DNA from: Bacteroidota bacterium
Lineage (GTDB): Bacteria; Bacteroidota; Bacteroidia; Flavobacteriales; Flavobacteriaceae
DNA: 8,701 nucleotides
Assembly: GCA_015767395.1 (NCBI GenBank)
Contig: JADWMI010000049.1
Span: forward strand, 1-8,701
Direction: 5' to 3'
In this document: positions 1-6,545 of the stretch, piece after piece
How the letters are laid out: each line of letters starts with the position of its first letter
Position numbering within the stretch: the first letter of the stretch is position 1
The notes under the pieces: model-generated
The model's input: the letters and a program-made list of their open reading frames with translations, nothing else
What the model was told of the DNA's origin: nothing
The model's database searches: none
Position numbers and translations under genes: made by a program

Positions 1-152
1 AATCGCCAAAAATGATACCGGGAAAGCAGAGGGGTAAGCCAGTAGGTGTAAAATATGCCCTTCCAATTACTTTTAGAGTTGAGTTATGTGTTAATAATTT
101 AATATCCTGTTTCCGTAAGAATCTTTTAGTAATTAATACATTATATTTGTGA
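1..152 (+). CDS. TonB-family energy transducer, C-terminal fragment (5' end outside window)
   Basis: This is the 3' end of a gene that begins to the left. Frame 3 is open from the window edge to the TGA at 150-152 (49 residues), while the other two frames stop early. The first 27 residues, containing PGKQRGKPVGVKYALPITF, match the last two strands of the TonB C-terminal domain of Bacteroidetes energy transducers (PGxQxGKPVxVxYxxPIxF). Such proteins sit in the inner membrane with ExbB/ExbD, and this domain contacts the TonB box of outer-membrane receptors. The oddity is about 22 extra residues after the usual domain end, rich in Leu, Ile and Asn. The deoC promoter lies over these last codons. 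The tail may be genuine or may result from a lost stop or a frameshift. The family call is fairly sure; which TonB paralogue it is cannot be told. Confidence 0.75.
   Translation, partial: SPKMIPGKQRGKPVGVKYALPITFRVELCVNNLISCFRKNLLVINTLYL
122..149 (+). promoter_or_regulatory. Putative promoter of the deoC operon
   Basis: TATATTTG at 142-149 is an exact match to the Bacteroidetes -7 box TAnnTTTG. A T-rich stretch at about 122-128 (TCTTTTA) stands where the -33 element would be, but it is only a partial match to TTG. Transcription would begin near 156, giving a leader of about 20 nt before the ATG at 177. The box overlaps the last codons of the preceding tonB reading frame. Confidence 0.5.
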
Positions 153-176
153 TGTAAATTAGAACATTCAAAAAAC

Positions 177-926
177 ATGAAAATGAATATCAATCAATAT
201 TTAGATTCAACTTATTTAAAAACCGCCCAACAAGCAAAAATTTCAGAAGAAGAAACCAAACAAAAAGTTATGGATTTGGTGAATGAAGCTATTGAAAATA
301 ATTTTATGTTGGCGATGATTAGACCAAAACATGTGGCAATGGCACGTAAAATGGTCCAAGCGGCAAATTCAAATACATTAATTGGAACTGTAATTGGTTT
401 TCATGAAGGAACGTATTCAACTATTGACAAATTAATGGAAGCGCAGCAAGCGGTTACAGATGGTGCAGATGAGTTAGATTTCGTGGTGAATTATGAAGCG
501 TTTAAGAAAGGGAAAATAAATTTAGTAAAGGCTGAAGTCTATAAAGGAACCAAATTGGCCCTTGATAATAATAAAGCCGCCAAATGGATAATTGAAATTG
601 CGGCATTAAATAACAAAGAAATTGTTGGCTTAAGCCAGTTAATTAGAGATGTGGTTATAGAAAATTTTGGTAAAGAAAACGCGGCCAGCGTTTTTGTAAA
701 ATCCTCAACTGGATTTTTCGCTACGGAAGAAGGGAAGCCAAACGGCGCTACTTTTGAAGCCATGGAGTTAATTGTTGAAAATTCTAAACCACTACCAGCA
801 AAAGCGGCTGGTGGCGTTCGTAATTTTGAAGATGCGGTGAAAATGGTTAACTTAGGCGTTACACGAATTGGAACTTCATCCGCAAAGTTAATTTCAGATG
901 GAGGTAACGCAAGTGATTCCTATTAA
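177..926 (+). CDS. deoC: Deoxyribose-phosphate aldolase (DeoC, class I)
   Basis: DeoC cleaves 2-deoxy-D-ribose 5-phosphate to glyceraldehyde 3-phosphate and acetaldehyde in the cytosol, the last step of deoxynucleoside catabolism. The 249-residue length is normal for the family. The TIM-barrel landmarks are present: GADELDFVVN (96-105) with the conserved Asp101 region, FVKSSTGF (173-180) whose Lys175 is the expected Schiff-base lysine, and AKAAGGVRNFEDA (208-220) whose Lys209 is the second active-site lysine, followed by RIGTSS (230-235) at the phosphate site. The cysteine near residue 47 of the E. coli enzyme appears to be replaced by Ala or Met, which is not essential for catalysis. The start at 177 is supported by the short leader after the -7 box; Met3 (183) is an alternative. 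The next gene begins 3 nt after its stop, so the two are very likely cotranscribed. Confidence 0.93.
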   Translation: MKMNINQYLDSTYLKTAQQAKISEEETKQKVMDLVNEAIENNFMLAMIRPKHVAMARKMVQAANSNTLIGTVIGFHEGTYSTIDKLMEAQQAVTDGADELDFVVNYEAFKKGKINLVKAEVYKGTKLALDNNKAAKWIIEIAALNNKEIVGLSQLIRDVVIENFGKENAASVFVKSSTGFFATEEGKPNGATFEAMELIVENSKPLPAKAAGGVRNFEDAVKMVNLGVTRIGTSSAKLISDGGNASDSY

Positions 927-929
927 AAA

Positions 930-1505
930 ATGGAAAATTATTTTTCACATGAAACAGCAGTTATTGATAATGACTGTGAAATAGGTTTAGGAACCAAAAT
1001 TTGGCATTTTAGTCATATTATGACAAATTCAAAAATTGGAAAGAATTGTAATATTGGTCAAAATGTTGTGGTGTCACCAGAGGTTATACTGGGGAATAAT
1101 GTAAAAGTGCAAAATAATGTTTCAATCTATACTGGAGTTATTTGTGAAGATGACGTTTTTTTAGGGCCCTCAATGGTGTTTACCAATATCATGAACCCTA
1201 GAAGCGCTGTTATTCGAAAAGATGAATACAAACATACATTGGTAAAAAAAGGTGCTAGTATAGGTGCAAATGCAACTGTTATTTGTGGAAATGAAATTGG
1301 CGAATATGCTTTAATTGGTGCTGGAGCTGTGGTTACCAAACAAGTATTACCATATGCATTGGTAGTTGGAAACCCATCAAAACAAATAGGTTGGGTTAGC
1401 GAATACGGACATCGATTAAATTTTGATAAAAATGGAATGGCAACCTGTGTTGAAAGCAGTGAAAATTATCAATTAACAAATAACAAAGTTGTAAGAATTT
1501 CGTAA
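930..1505 (+). CDS. WbpD/WlbB-type sugar N-acetyltransferase (left-handed beta-helix)
   Basis: This 191-residue protein is built of hexapeptide repeats from about residue 8 to 145 (for example IGLGTKIWHFSHI, IGKNCNIGQNVVVSP, IGANATVICGNEIGEYALIGAGAVVTK), which form a trimeric left-handed beta-helix acetyl-CoA transferase. IWHFSHI (24-30), the loop with FTNIMNPRS (84-92), and VVGNPSKQIGWVSEYGHRL near the C-terminus are the signature of the WbpD/WlbB group. That group N-acetylates the 3-amino group of UDP-2-acetamido-3-amino-2,3-dideoxyglucuronic acid for O-antigen or surface polysaccharide. No other enzyme of that pathway (WbpA, WbpB, WbpE or WbpI types) is in the window, so the exact amino-sugar substrate is inferred; an FdtC-like 3-amino-sugar acetyltransferase is the main alternative. 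It is cytosolic, with no signal peptide. It lies 3 nt after deoC and 9 nt before the barrel gene, consistent with one operon. Confidence 0.85.
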   Translation: MENYFSHETAVIDNDCEIGLGTKIWHFSHIMTNSKIGKNCNIGQNVVVSPEVILGNNVKVQNNVSIYTGVICEDDVFLGPSMVFTNIMNPRSAVIRKDEYKHTLVKKGASIGANATVICGNEIGEYALIGAGAVVTKQVLPYALVVGNPSKQIGWVSEYGHRLNFDKNGMATCVESSENYQLTNNKVVRIS

Positions 1506-1514
1506 TTAATTATA

Positions 1515-3575
1515 ATGAATAAAAAAGTTTTACCCCTCCTTTTATTATTGGTTTCATTTTCTGTTTTTTCACAAATTGAAAAATACCCTGTTTTTAAAAA
1601 TTGTGATACACTTCAAATAGAACAATTACCAAAATGTTTTAAAAGCGAACTTAAAAACACCATTTTAGGAGAATTTAAAATGCCTGATATTGTCCTTCAA
1701 GAAAATTATAAAGGGACTGTCAATATTGTATTTGTTGTTACTTCTGAAGGAGCTTTTAAACTTATTTACGTGAATTCACCTTATAGCGAATTGAAAAATG
1801 AAGTTGAGCGAGTTTTTAAGGCTTTACCAGCTATTACGCCTGCAAAATATAACAACCATTCGGTTGAAATGCAGTTTGTATTTCCTTTAAGAATTCCTTT
1901 AGAAGATACAACAGAAGTAATGCTTGTTGAAAAACCTACAGAAATTGTGACGTTAGAAGTTGAAGAAGTTGCTATTGATACTGTAAAAAAAACATTGTTT
2001 CCTGAGCATAAAAGCCAATTAAATATACCCCTTGTACATACTACTTATAATTCATATGAATACTATATGAATCAAGGTGCCAATACCCACACAACTGTAA
2101 AACCTTATGTGTATACCGATGTAATGCCACAATTAAATTTGGATGTGCAAAAAACAAAATTATTACAAGATAGAAAAACATGGTTTGGAAGAAAATTATG
2201 GAATGAGCACTTGGTAAATGTTCAAGGAAAGGATTTTTGGATTACACTAGATTTGCCAATAGATTTACAATTAGGAAAGGATAGTGAAGGGGTTTCAACT
2301 TTTAACAATACACGGGCCCTCCAAGTTAATGGAGGAGTTGGTAAGCAATTTAGTTTTTCTACAACTTTTTATGAAAGTCAAGGAAGATTTGCTAAATATT
2401 TTAACGACTATGCTGAACAGATGAAACCCGATGGTGGAAATCCGGCAATTATACCTGGACGTGGAATAGCAAAAGATTTTAAAACGGATGCCTATGATTA
2501 TCCGGTGGCGGAAGCATATATCTCATATACGCCAAGCAAGTATTTTAATTTTCAATTTGGGAATGGTAAAAACTTTATTGGTGATGGTTATAGATCTCTG
2601 TTGTTGTCTGATGTGGCCTCTCCATTACCTTATTTTAAAATAAATACGAGTTTCTGGAAAATTAAATATACAAATCTATGGATGTGGGCGCAGGATGTTA
2701 GAAAAGAATTAACAGTTGATGGGGCTTATAAGCAAAAATATATTGCAGTTCATTATTTAAGCTGGAATGTAACCAAAAGATTTAATTTAGGTTTGTACGA
2801 AGCTGCAATTTGGGACAATGCAAATAATAGAGGTTTTGATGTGAATTTTTTAAATCCAATAATATTTTACACAGCCATAGAATTTGCAACAGGTACTAGA
2901 GCAGGTAATGCGATTGTTGGCCTTAATTTAAAATATAAATTCAATAAATTTTCTTTGTATGCTCAAATCGTCGCTGACGAAATGCGTTTTTCTGAAATAT
3001 TTAGTGGAAGCGGTTGGTGGGGAAATAAAGTTGGATTTCAATTGGGAGCAAAGTTTCACAACGCATTTAGTATTGAGAATTTGTATTTTCAAGTTGAATA
3101 CAATCAAATTAGACCATATACTTATTCACATGACGAGCTGAACTATAATTTTGGACATAACAATCAGCCTTTAGCGCATTTATGGGGATCCAATTTTAGA
3201 GAAGCGATAGTTATTGCCAATTATAATTTTAATCGCTGGTATATAGATACAAAATTTGTAGTTGGGACTAAGGGATTTGATTTCAATACAGTGAGTGATT
3301 CCTACAGTTACGGTGGAGATATTTATAACGATAATGATAATAGGAAATCAGATTATGGGAATAGTATTGGGCAAGGGGTGGAAACCAATGTTTTTATAGG
3401 TGATTTTCAATTGGGTTACTTGGTAAACCCTGCAACTAATTTGAAGTTTTTTGGAAGGGTGGCTTATAGAAGTTTTCAGCCTACTACAACTACCAATATT
3501 TTACAAAATTCAAATTCTACATGGATTTCAATTGGTTTAAAAACGGATGTTTTCAATTGGTATTTTGATTTTTAA
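1515..3575 (+). CDS. remB: RemB-like outer-membrane beta-barrel protein with N-terminal TonB_C-like domain
   Basis: This 686-residue exported protein has a signal peptide at 1-19 (LLLLLVSFSVFSQ, cleavage before Gln20). Residues about 21-130 read like a TonB C-terminal domain: KYPVFKNC, then KGTVNIVFVVTSEGAF, then VERVFKALPAITPAKYNNHS, ending QFVFPLRIPLE. An acidic, Val/Glu-rich linker (131-165) follows. Residues about 215-686 are aromatic, amphipathic beta-strand sequence ending in FNWYFDF, a terminal aromatic typical of outer-membrane barrels inserted by BamA. The stretch FQFGNGKNFIGDGYRSLLLS (346-365) and the overall layout match, from memory, proteins annotated as gliding-motility protein RemB in Flavobacteriaceae; it also recalls Wzi-type capsule-assembly barrels. 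The outer-membrane location is well supported, the RemB name moderately so, and a role in gliding is inferred. The gene is last in the deoC operon. No strong terminator follows; galM has its own promoter. Confidence 0.72.
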   Translation: MNKKVLPLLLLLVSFSVFSQIEKYPVFKNCDTLQIEQLPKCFKSELKNTILGEFKMPDIVLQENYKGTVNIVFVVTSEGAFKLIYVNSPYSELKNEVERVFKALPAITPAKYNNHSVEMQFVFPLRIPLEDTTEVMLVEKPTEIVTLEVEEVAIDTVKKTLFPEHKSQLNIPLVHTTYNSYEYYMNQGANTHTTVKPYVYTDVMPQLNLDVQKTKLLQDRKTWFGRKLWNEHLVNVQGKDFWITLDLPIDLQLGKDSEGVSTFNNTRALQVNGGVGKQFSFSTTFYESQGRFAKYFNDYAEQMKPDGGNPAIIPGRGIAKDFKTDAYDYPVAEAYISYTPSKYFNFQFGNGKNFIGDGYRSLLLSDVASPLPYFKINTSFWKIKYTNLWMWAQDVRKELTVDGAYKQKYIAVHYLSWNVTKRFNLGLYEAAIWDNANNRGFDVNFLNPIIFYTAIEFATGTRAGNAIVGLNLKYKFNKFSLYAQIVADEMRFSEIFSGSGWWGNKVGFQLGAKFHNAFSIENLYFQVEYNQIRPYTYSHDELNYNFGHNNQPLAHLWGSNFREAIVIANYNFNRWYIDTKFVVGTKGFDFNTVSDSYSYGGDIYNDNDNRKSDYGNSIGQGVETNVFIGDFQLGYLVNPATNLKFFGRVAYRSFQPTTTTNILQNSNSTWISIGLKTDVFNWYFDF

Positions 3576-3616
3576 TATGTTATTAAAAAACTTATAAATA
3601 AGTCTAAAGTATATTG

Positions 3617-3645
3617 TTGCATTAATGATGAATAATTTAATTTTG
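3617..3645 (+). promoter_or_regulatory. Putative galM promoter (TTG-N18-TAnnTTTG)
   Basis: TTG at 3617-3619 and TAATTTTG at 3638-3645 are separated by 18 nt, a close fit to the Bacteroidetes housekeeping promoter (-33 TTG, -7 TAnnTTTG). Transcription would begin near 3652, giving a leader of about 18 nt before the ATG at 3670. Confidence 0.6.
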
Positions 3646-3669
3646 AACTTGAATTAATAGTATAAAAAA

Positions 3670-4650
3670 ATGTCGAAAATAGAAGTAACAACCCTTAAAA
3701 ATTCTAACGGATTAGAATTGCAGATTTCTAATTTGGGAGCCACTGTAATAAGTATAAATGTTCCAGATAAAAATAACAAAGAAGTTAATGTTGTTGTTGG
3801 GTTAGAACCCGAAGATTATAACAAAGAACCTTATTTAAGTAATTACACTTATTTAGGTGCTTCAGTGGGGCGTTATGCAGGTAGAATTTCTAAAGGTGCG
3901 TTTCAAGTTAAAGGTAAAACATATCCTATTTACAATGAAGAAGGTGTGCATTTGCACGGTGGAAAAGTTGGGTTTGATAAAAAATATTGGAAGGTTGAAA
4001 GTTTAGTTGAAGGCAAAAATCCACTGGTTACTTTTTCTTGTGAAAGTGCTCATTTAGAGGAAGGATATCCGGGTAATTTAAAAGTTACAGCTACCTATCA
4101 ATTAACTGAAGAAAATGAGGTTAAAGTAACTTATAAAGCTACAACCGATGCAGCGACACCAATAAACCTAACAAATCATGCTTATTTTAATTTGAATGGT
4201 TGTGATTCAATTGTTGATCATACATTAAAATTAAATAGTGCTCAATATTTAGAAGTTGATGAACAGTTAATTCCTTCCGGAAAATTAATTGATTCTAAAA
4301 ATACAAGGTTTGATTTCAATGAAGAATCTATTATTGGAAGATCGGATTTTGAAGGTTTTGATGATTCGTTTGTGCTGGGAAAGGAATCTTTAAAAGCAAC
4401 ATTAACTGCACCTAAAACAGGTATTCAAATGAAAGTTTATTCCAACCAACCTGCTTCAGTTATTTATACACCGGTAATGTTAGATGGTATACCTTTTAAA
4501 AAGGGTGTTACCTATTCGAAATTCTCAGCGATTTGTTTTGAAACTCAAAATTTTCCTGATGCTCCAAACAATTCAAATTTCCCATCTAGTATTTTAGAAC
4601 CCAATCAAGAATATGTAAATGAGTCTGTTTGGGCGTTTTCAATTGTTTAG
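3670..4650 (+). CDS. galM: Aldose 1-epimerase (galactose mutarotase)
   Basis: This enzyme interconverts the alpha and beta anomers of galactose, glucose and related aldoses, feeding the Leloir pathway in the cytosol. No signal peptide is present, unlike the lipoprotein or periplasmic versions in some Bacteroidetes. The 326-residue length is close to the usual 330-350. Conserved blocks are GASVGRYAGRI (63-73, Arg68), HLHGGKVGFDKKYW (94-107, His96), NLTNHAYFNL (166-175, His170 the expected acid), GFDDSF (229-234, substrate-binding Asp) and CFETQNFPDAPN (289-300, Glu291 the expected base). His96 and His170 fall at the same positions as in the Lactococcus enzyme. It is probably a single-gene unit between its own promoter and the hairpin at 4671-4708. 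Aldose specificity cannot be read from the sequence. Confidence 0.93.
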   Translation: MSKIEVTTLKNSNGLELQISNLGATVISINVPDKNNKEVNVVVGLEPEDYNKEPYLSNYTYLGASVGRYAGRISKGAFQVKGKTYPIYNEEGVHLHGGKVGFDKKYWKVESLVEGKNPLVTFSCESAHLEEGYPGNLKVTATYQLTEENEVKVTYKATTDAATPINLTNHAYFNLNGCDSIVDHTLKLNSAQYLEVDEQLIPSGKLIDSKNTRFDFNEESIIGRSDFEGFDDSFVLGKESLKATLTAPKTGIQMKVYSNQPASVIYTPVMLDGIPFKKGVTYSKFSAICFETQNFPDAPNNSNFPSSILEPNQEYVNESVWAFSIV

Positions 4651-4670
4651 ATTTTAGTATTAGATAAAAC

Positions 4671-4708
4671 ACATAAAAAAAGAGGCTTTAAAGCCTCTTT
4701 TTTTATGT
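4671..4708. terminator. Bidirectional rho-independent terminator between galM and aqpZ
   Basis: This is a perfect 19-bp inverted repeat (4671-4689 with 4690-4708) centred on GAGGCTTTAAAGCCTC. Seven A on the left and seven T on the right give a U-run downstream of the hairpin on either strand. It sits 20 nt after galM and 14 nt from the aqpZ stop, so it can end both convergent transcripts. Confidence 0.92.
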
Positions 4709-4722
4709 GCAGAATATTATTG

Positions 4723-5412
4723 CTATTCCGTTTCGGGTGACATAAATTTATAAACGAATCCGGCTAAAATAGCGCCAATAATAGGAGCTACCCAAAAAAG
4801 CCATAATTGACCAGTTGCCCAATCTCCTACAAATAATGCCTGAGATGTACTTCGAGCAGGGTTTACAGAGGTGTTTGTTACTGGAATACTAATTAAATGA
4901 ATAAGTGTTAGTCCAAGTCCAATAGCCAAACCAGCGAAGCCTTTAGGAGCTTTAGAGTGTGTTGCCCCCAAAATAATGATTAAAAACATAAAAGTCATCA
5001 CAATTTCTGTTGTCAAAGCAGCTACTAAACCATAACCGTCAGGAGAATGTTCTCCATAACCATTGGCAGCAAATCCATCGCTTAAGCTAAAACCAGATTT
5101 CCCACTTGCTATAAGATATAAAATACCTGCTCCAGCAATTCCACCTAGCACCTGAGCTATGATGTAAGGAATTAATTCTTTTTTGTCAAAACGACCACCG
5201 ATCCATAATCCGACGGACACAGCAGGATTTAAATGGCATCCAGAAATGTGACCGATGGCATAGGCCATGGTTACGACAGTTAAACCAAAAGCCAGCGCGA
5301 CTCCAGCAAAACCAATTCCTAATTCAGGGTAAGCGGCGGCTAAAACGGCACTTCCACATCCACCCAGTACAAGCCATAAAGTTCCAATAAATTCGGCTAC
5401 TAATTTTTTCAT
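4723..5412 (-). CDS. aqpZ: Aquaporin Z, water channel
   Basis: This is an inner-membrane water channel of the MIP family; its 229 residues are close to E. coli AqpZ, which it resembles along its whole length. Six membrane segments and two half-helices are evident. The first NPA is at 62-64 ([16 protein letters not shown]), the second at 184-186 ([16 protein letters not shown]). The four selectivity-filter positions correspond to Phe42, His172, Thr181 and Arg187, the orthodox aquaporin set, so water is predicted rather than glycerol. GKSGF and [12 protein letters not shown] in the extracellular loop also match AqpZ. The protein probably aids osmotic adaptation. The gene stands alone: its own promoter is upstream, a terminator separates it from the lipoprotein gene, and another lies after its stop. 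Confidence 0.96.
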   Translation of the reverse strand: MKKLVAEFIGTLWLVLGGCGSAVLAAAYPELGIGFAGVALAFGLTVVTMAYAIGHISGCHLNPAVSVGLWIGGRFDKKELIPYIIAQVLGGIAGAGILYLIASGKSGFSLSDGFAANGYGEHSPDGYGLVAALTTEIVMTFMFLIIILGATHSKAPKGFAGLAIGLGLTLIHLISIPVTNTSVNPARSTSQALFVGDWATGQLWLFWVAPIIGAILAGFVYKFMSPETE

Positions 5413-5461
5413 AAGTTTTAAATGTTAGTTAATAAATACAACTATTTGGTTGCTAGTTACT

Positions 5462-5469
5462 CAAATTTA
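5462..5469 (-). promoter_or_regulatory. Putative aqpZ -7 promoter box
   Basis: On the minus strand this octamer reads TAAATTTG, an exact TAnnTTTG match. It would place transcription start near 5455 and give a leader of about 42 nt before the ATG ending at 5412. No clear TTG was found at the -33 position, so confidence is limited. Confidence 0.45.
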
Positions 5470-5522
5470 GGAGTTTATAATTAATATAAAGAATTTATTT
5501 CCTATTAAATTGTTCCCTATAG

Positions 5523-5573
5523 AAAAAAGGAAGGCTGATTGAAAATAGTATTTTTCAATCAGCCTTCCTTTTT
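5523..5573 (-). terminator. Rho-independent terminator of the lipoprotein gene
   Basis: A 22-bp perfect inverted repeat (5524-5545 with 5552-5573) has a 6-nt loop and the core GGAAGGCTGATTG. On the minus strand it follows the stop of the lipoprotein gene (5591) by 17 nt and runs into a U-tract (A run 5523-5528 on the + strand). It also shields aqpZ from read-through, since the aqpZ promoter lies just beyond it. Confidence 0.9.
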
Positions 5574-5590
5574 AAAAGTTTTAAAAAAAC

Positions 5591-6304
5591 TTATTTGAAG
5601 CTATTAATTACAGCTTTCGTGAAATTTTTTGCTGTACCATTAACATTATCTGGTTCATCAATTCTAGTAGTAACGTAGGCAACAAGTTGCTTGTCTTGAG
5701 CCAAATCTAAATTATATACCATAGTTTGTAAAACAAAACTAAAGGTAGTTTCAGTCTCCATTGTTTTAGGAACATATGTTCCATACTGGTCGTAGGTTTT
5801 AGGGTTGTACAAATAACCAGAAGAATAACTATAAGGACTATAATAACCGCCATAAAATCCATAAGAATATACAGGAATATAAGGAGGGTAATAAGCTGCT
5901 ATAGATTGACCTGCATAATAACCACCTTCTTCTGTTGATCTTACATTTGTTAATTTATCTTTTAATACCGTTAAAACCACACCAGTATAGCCTTCATTAT
6001 CAAATAATTTTTGAAGCGCTTCCTTTTTTTCCTCTGTCATTTTTTCTTCTGGTTTTAAGTTTGGGTGTTTTAAATAACTTTCAGATGCATTAAACCCTTT
6101 GGCTCTTAATTGTGTTGCCATTTCATTTTCAAAAGCCATGCGAACTTTTTTATTAGCCGTTCTTGCAATTACAAGTATGTTTTTGGTTTTAAAGTCATTG
6201 GTGTTTTCAGCAGTCCATTTGTTTGCAACATTGATACTGCTTGAGCAGCTATTTATTACAAAAATAAATGCTAACAGTACTATTGGATAAAAGATTTTTT
6301 TCAT
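5591..6304 (-). CDS. Putative lipoprotein with tyrosine/glycine-rich segment
   Basis: No named family is recognised with certainty. The N-terminus (MKKIFYPIVLLAFIFVINSC) is a lipoprotein signal with Cys20 as the lipidated residue; the following SSS is compatible with surface or outer-membrane sorting in Bacteroidetes, but this is not decisive. Residues about 24-120 look like a compact alpha/beta domain: INVANKW, then KTKNILVIARTANKKVRMAFE, then the helix ENEMATQLRAKGFNA, then TGVVLTVLKD. This recalls small Bacteroidetes lipoproteins in which a predicted strand and helix are followed by a variable segment. Residues 127-177 hold 17 tyrosines with many Gly and Pro (YYPPYIPVYSYGFYGGYY). The C-terminal part returns to strand-like sequence (TFSFVLQTMVYNLD, QLVAYVTTRID). 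The gene is divergent from the porin and ended by the hairpin at 5523-5573. Confidence 0.75.
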   Translation of the reverse strand: MKKIFYPIVLLAFIFVINSCSSSINVANKWTAENTNDFKTKNILVIARTANKKVRMAFENEMATQLRAKGFNASESYLKHPNLKPEEKMTEEKKEALQKLFDNEGYTGVVLTVLKDKLTNVRSTEEGGYYAGQSIAAYYPPYIPVYSYGFYGGYYSPYSYSSGYLYNPKTYDQYGTYVPKTMETETTFSFVLQTMVYNLDLAQDKQLVAYVTTRIDEPDNVNGTAKNFTKAVINSFK

Positions 6305-6330
6305 AAAAAGATTATTTTAGTGGAAATTGT

Positions 6331-6360
6331 CAAACTTATTTTTAAGTGTAAACAAACATA
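6331..6360 (-). promoter_or_regulatory. Putative promoter of the lipoprotein gene (two tandem -7 matches)
   Basis: On the minus strand, TAAGTTTG (6331-6338) and TATGTTTG (6353-6360) both match TAnnTTTG exactly. The nearer one would give a leader of about 20 nt before the start codon ending at 6304. The TTTG of the farther one could act as its -33 element, but the 14-nt spacing is short. Confidence 0.4.
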
Positions 6361-6425
6361 CTAAATTATTTAGCAACTATATAGTGTATTATACATGCTT
6401 TTGGAAATGAACTTGTGAAAAAACA

Positions 6426-6440
6426 AACAAATTATTTGTT
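6426..6440. promoter_or_regulatory. Possible operator: inverted repeat in the divergent intergenic region
   Basis: AACAAA-TTA-TTTGTT is a perfect 6-bp inverted repeat with a 3-nt spacer, between the divergent lipoprotein and porin genes. A second palindrome, TGTATTATACA, lies at 6385-6395. In AT-rich DNA short palindromes arise by chance; no regulator is known here. Confidence 0.2.
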
Positions 6441-6545
6441 ATGTAAAGTATCTTTATAAAGAATAAGTAAAAGTCATAGTTATGAGTTTTTTTGAATTAC
6501 AGAATTTATGTATATTTATTTAACTTTAACTCAAACTTTAAATCT

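Noticed and set aside
539..763. Open frame on the minus strand inside deoC.
   Set aside because: It is an antisense shadow of a well-conserved gene and has no recognisable product; the same applies to the frames at 1127-1339, 2959-3141, 6099-6290 and 8286-8489.
3590..3603. Weak hairpin ACTTA-TAAA-TAAGT after the RemB-like gene, considered as a terminator.
   Set aside because: The stem is only 5 bp with a single G-C pair and no U-tract, far weaker than the other hairpins in the window.
6482..6523. A 13-codon open frame (ATG at 6482, TAA at 6521-6523) upstream of the porin, possibly a leader peptide.
   Set aside because: It is very short, has no evident ribosome site or attenuator hairpin, and is expected by chance in AT-rich DNA.
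6492..6545. An N-terminal extension of the porin starting at TTG 6492.
   Set aside because: It would put 18 extra residues, including hydrophobic ones, before a complete signal peptide. The first in-frame ATG at 6546 gives a normal export signal.
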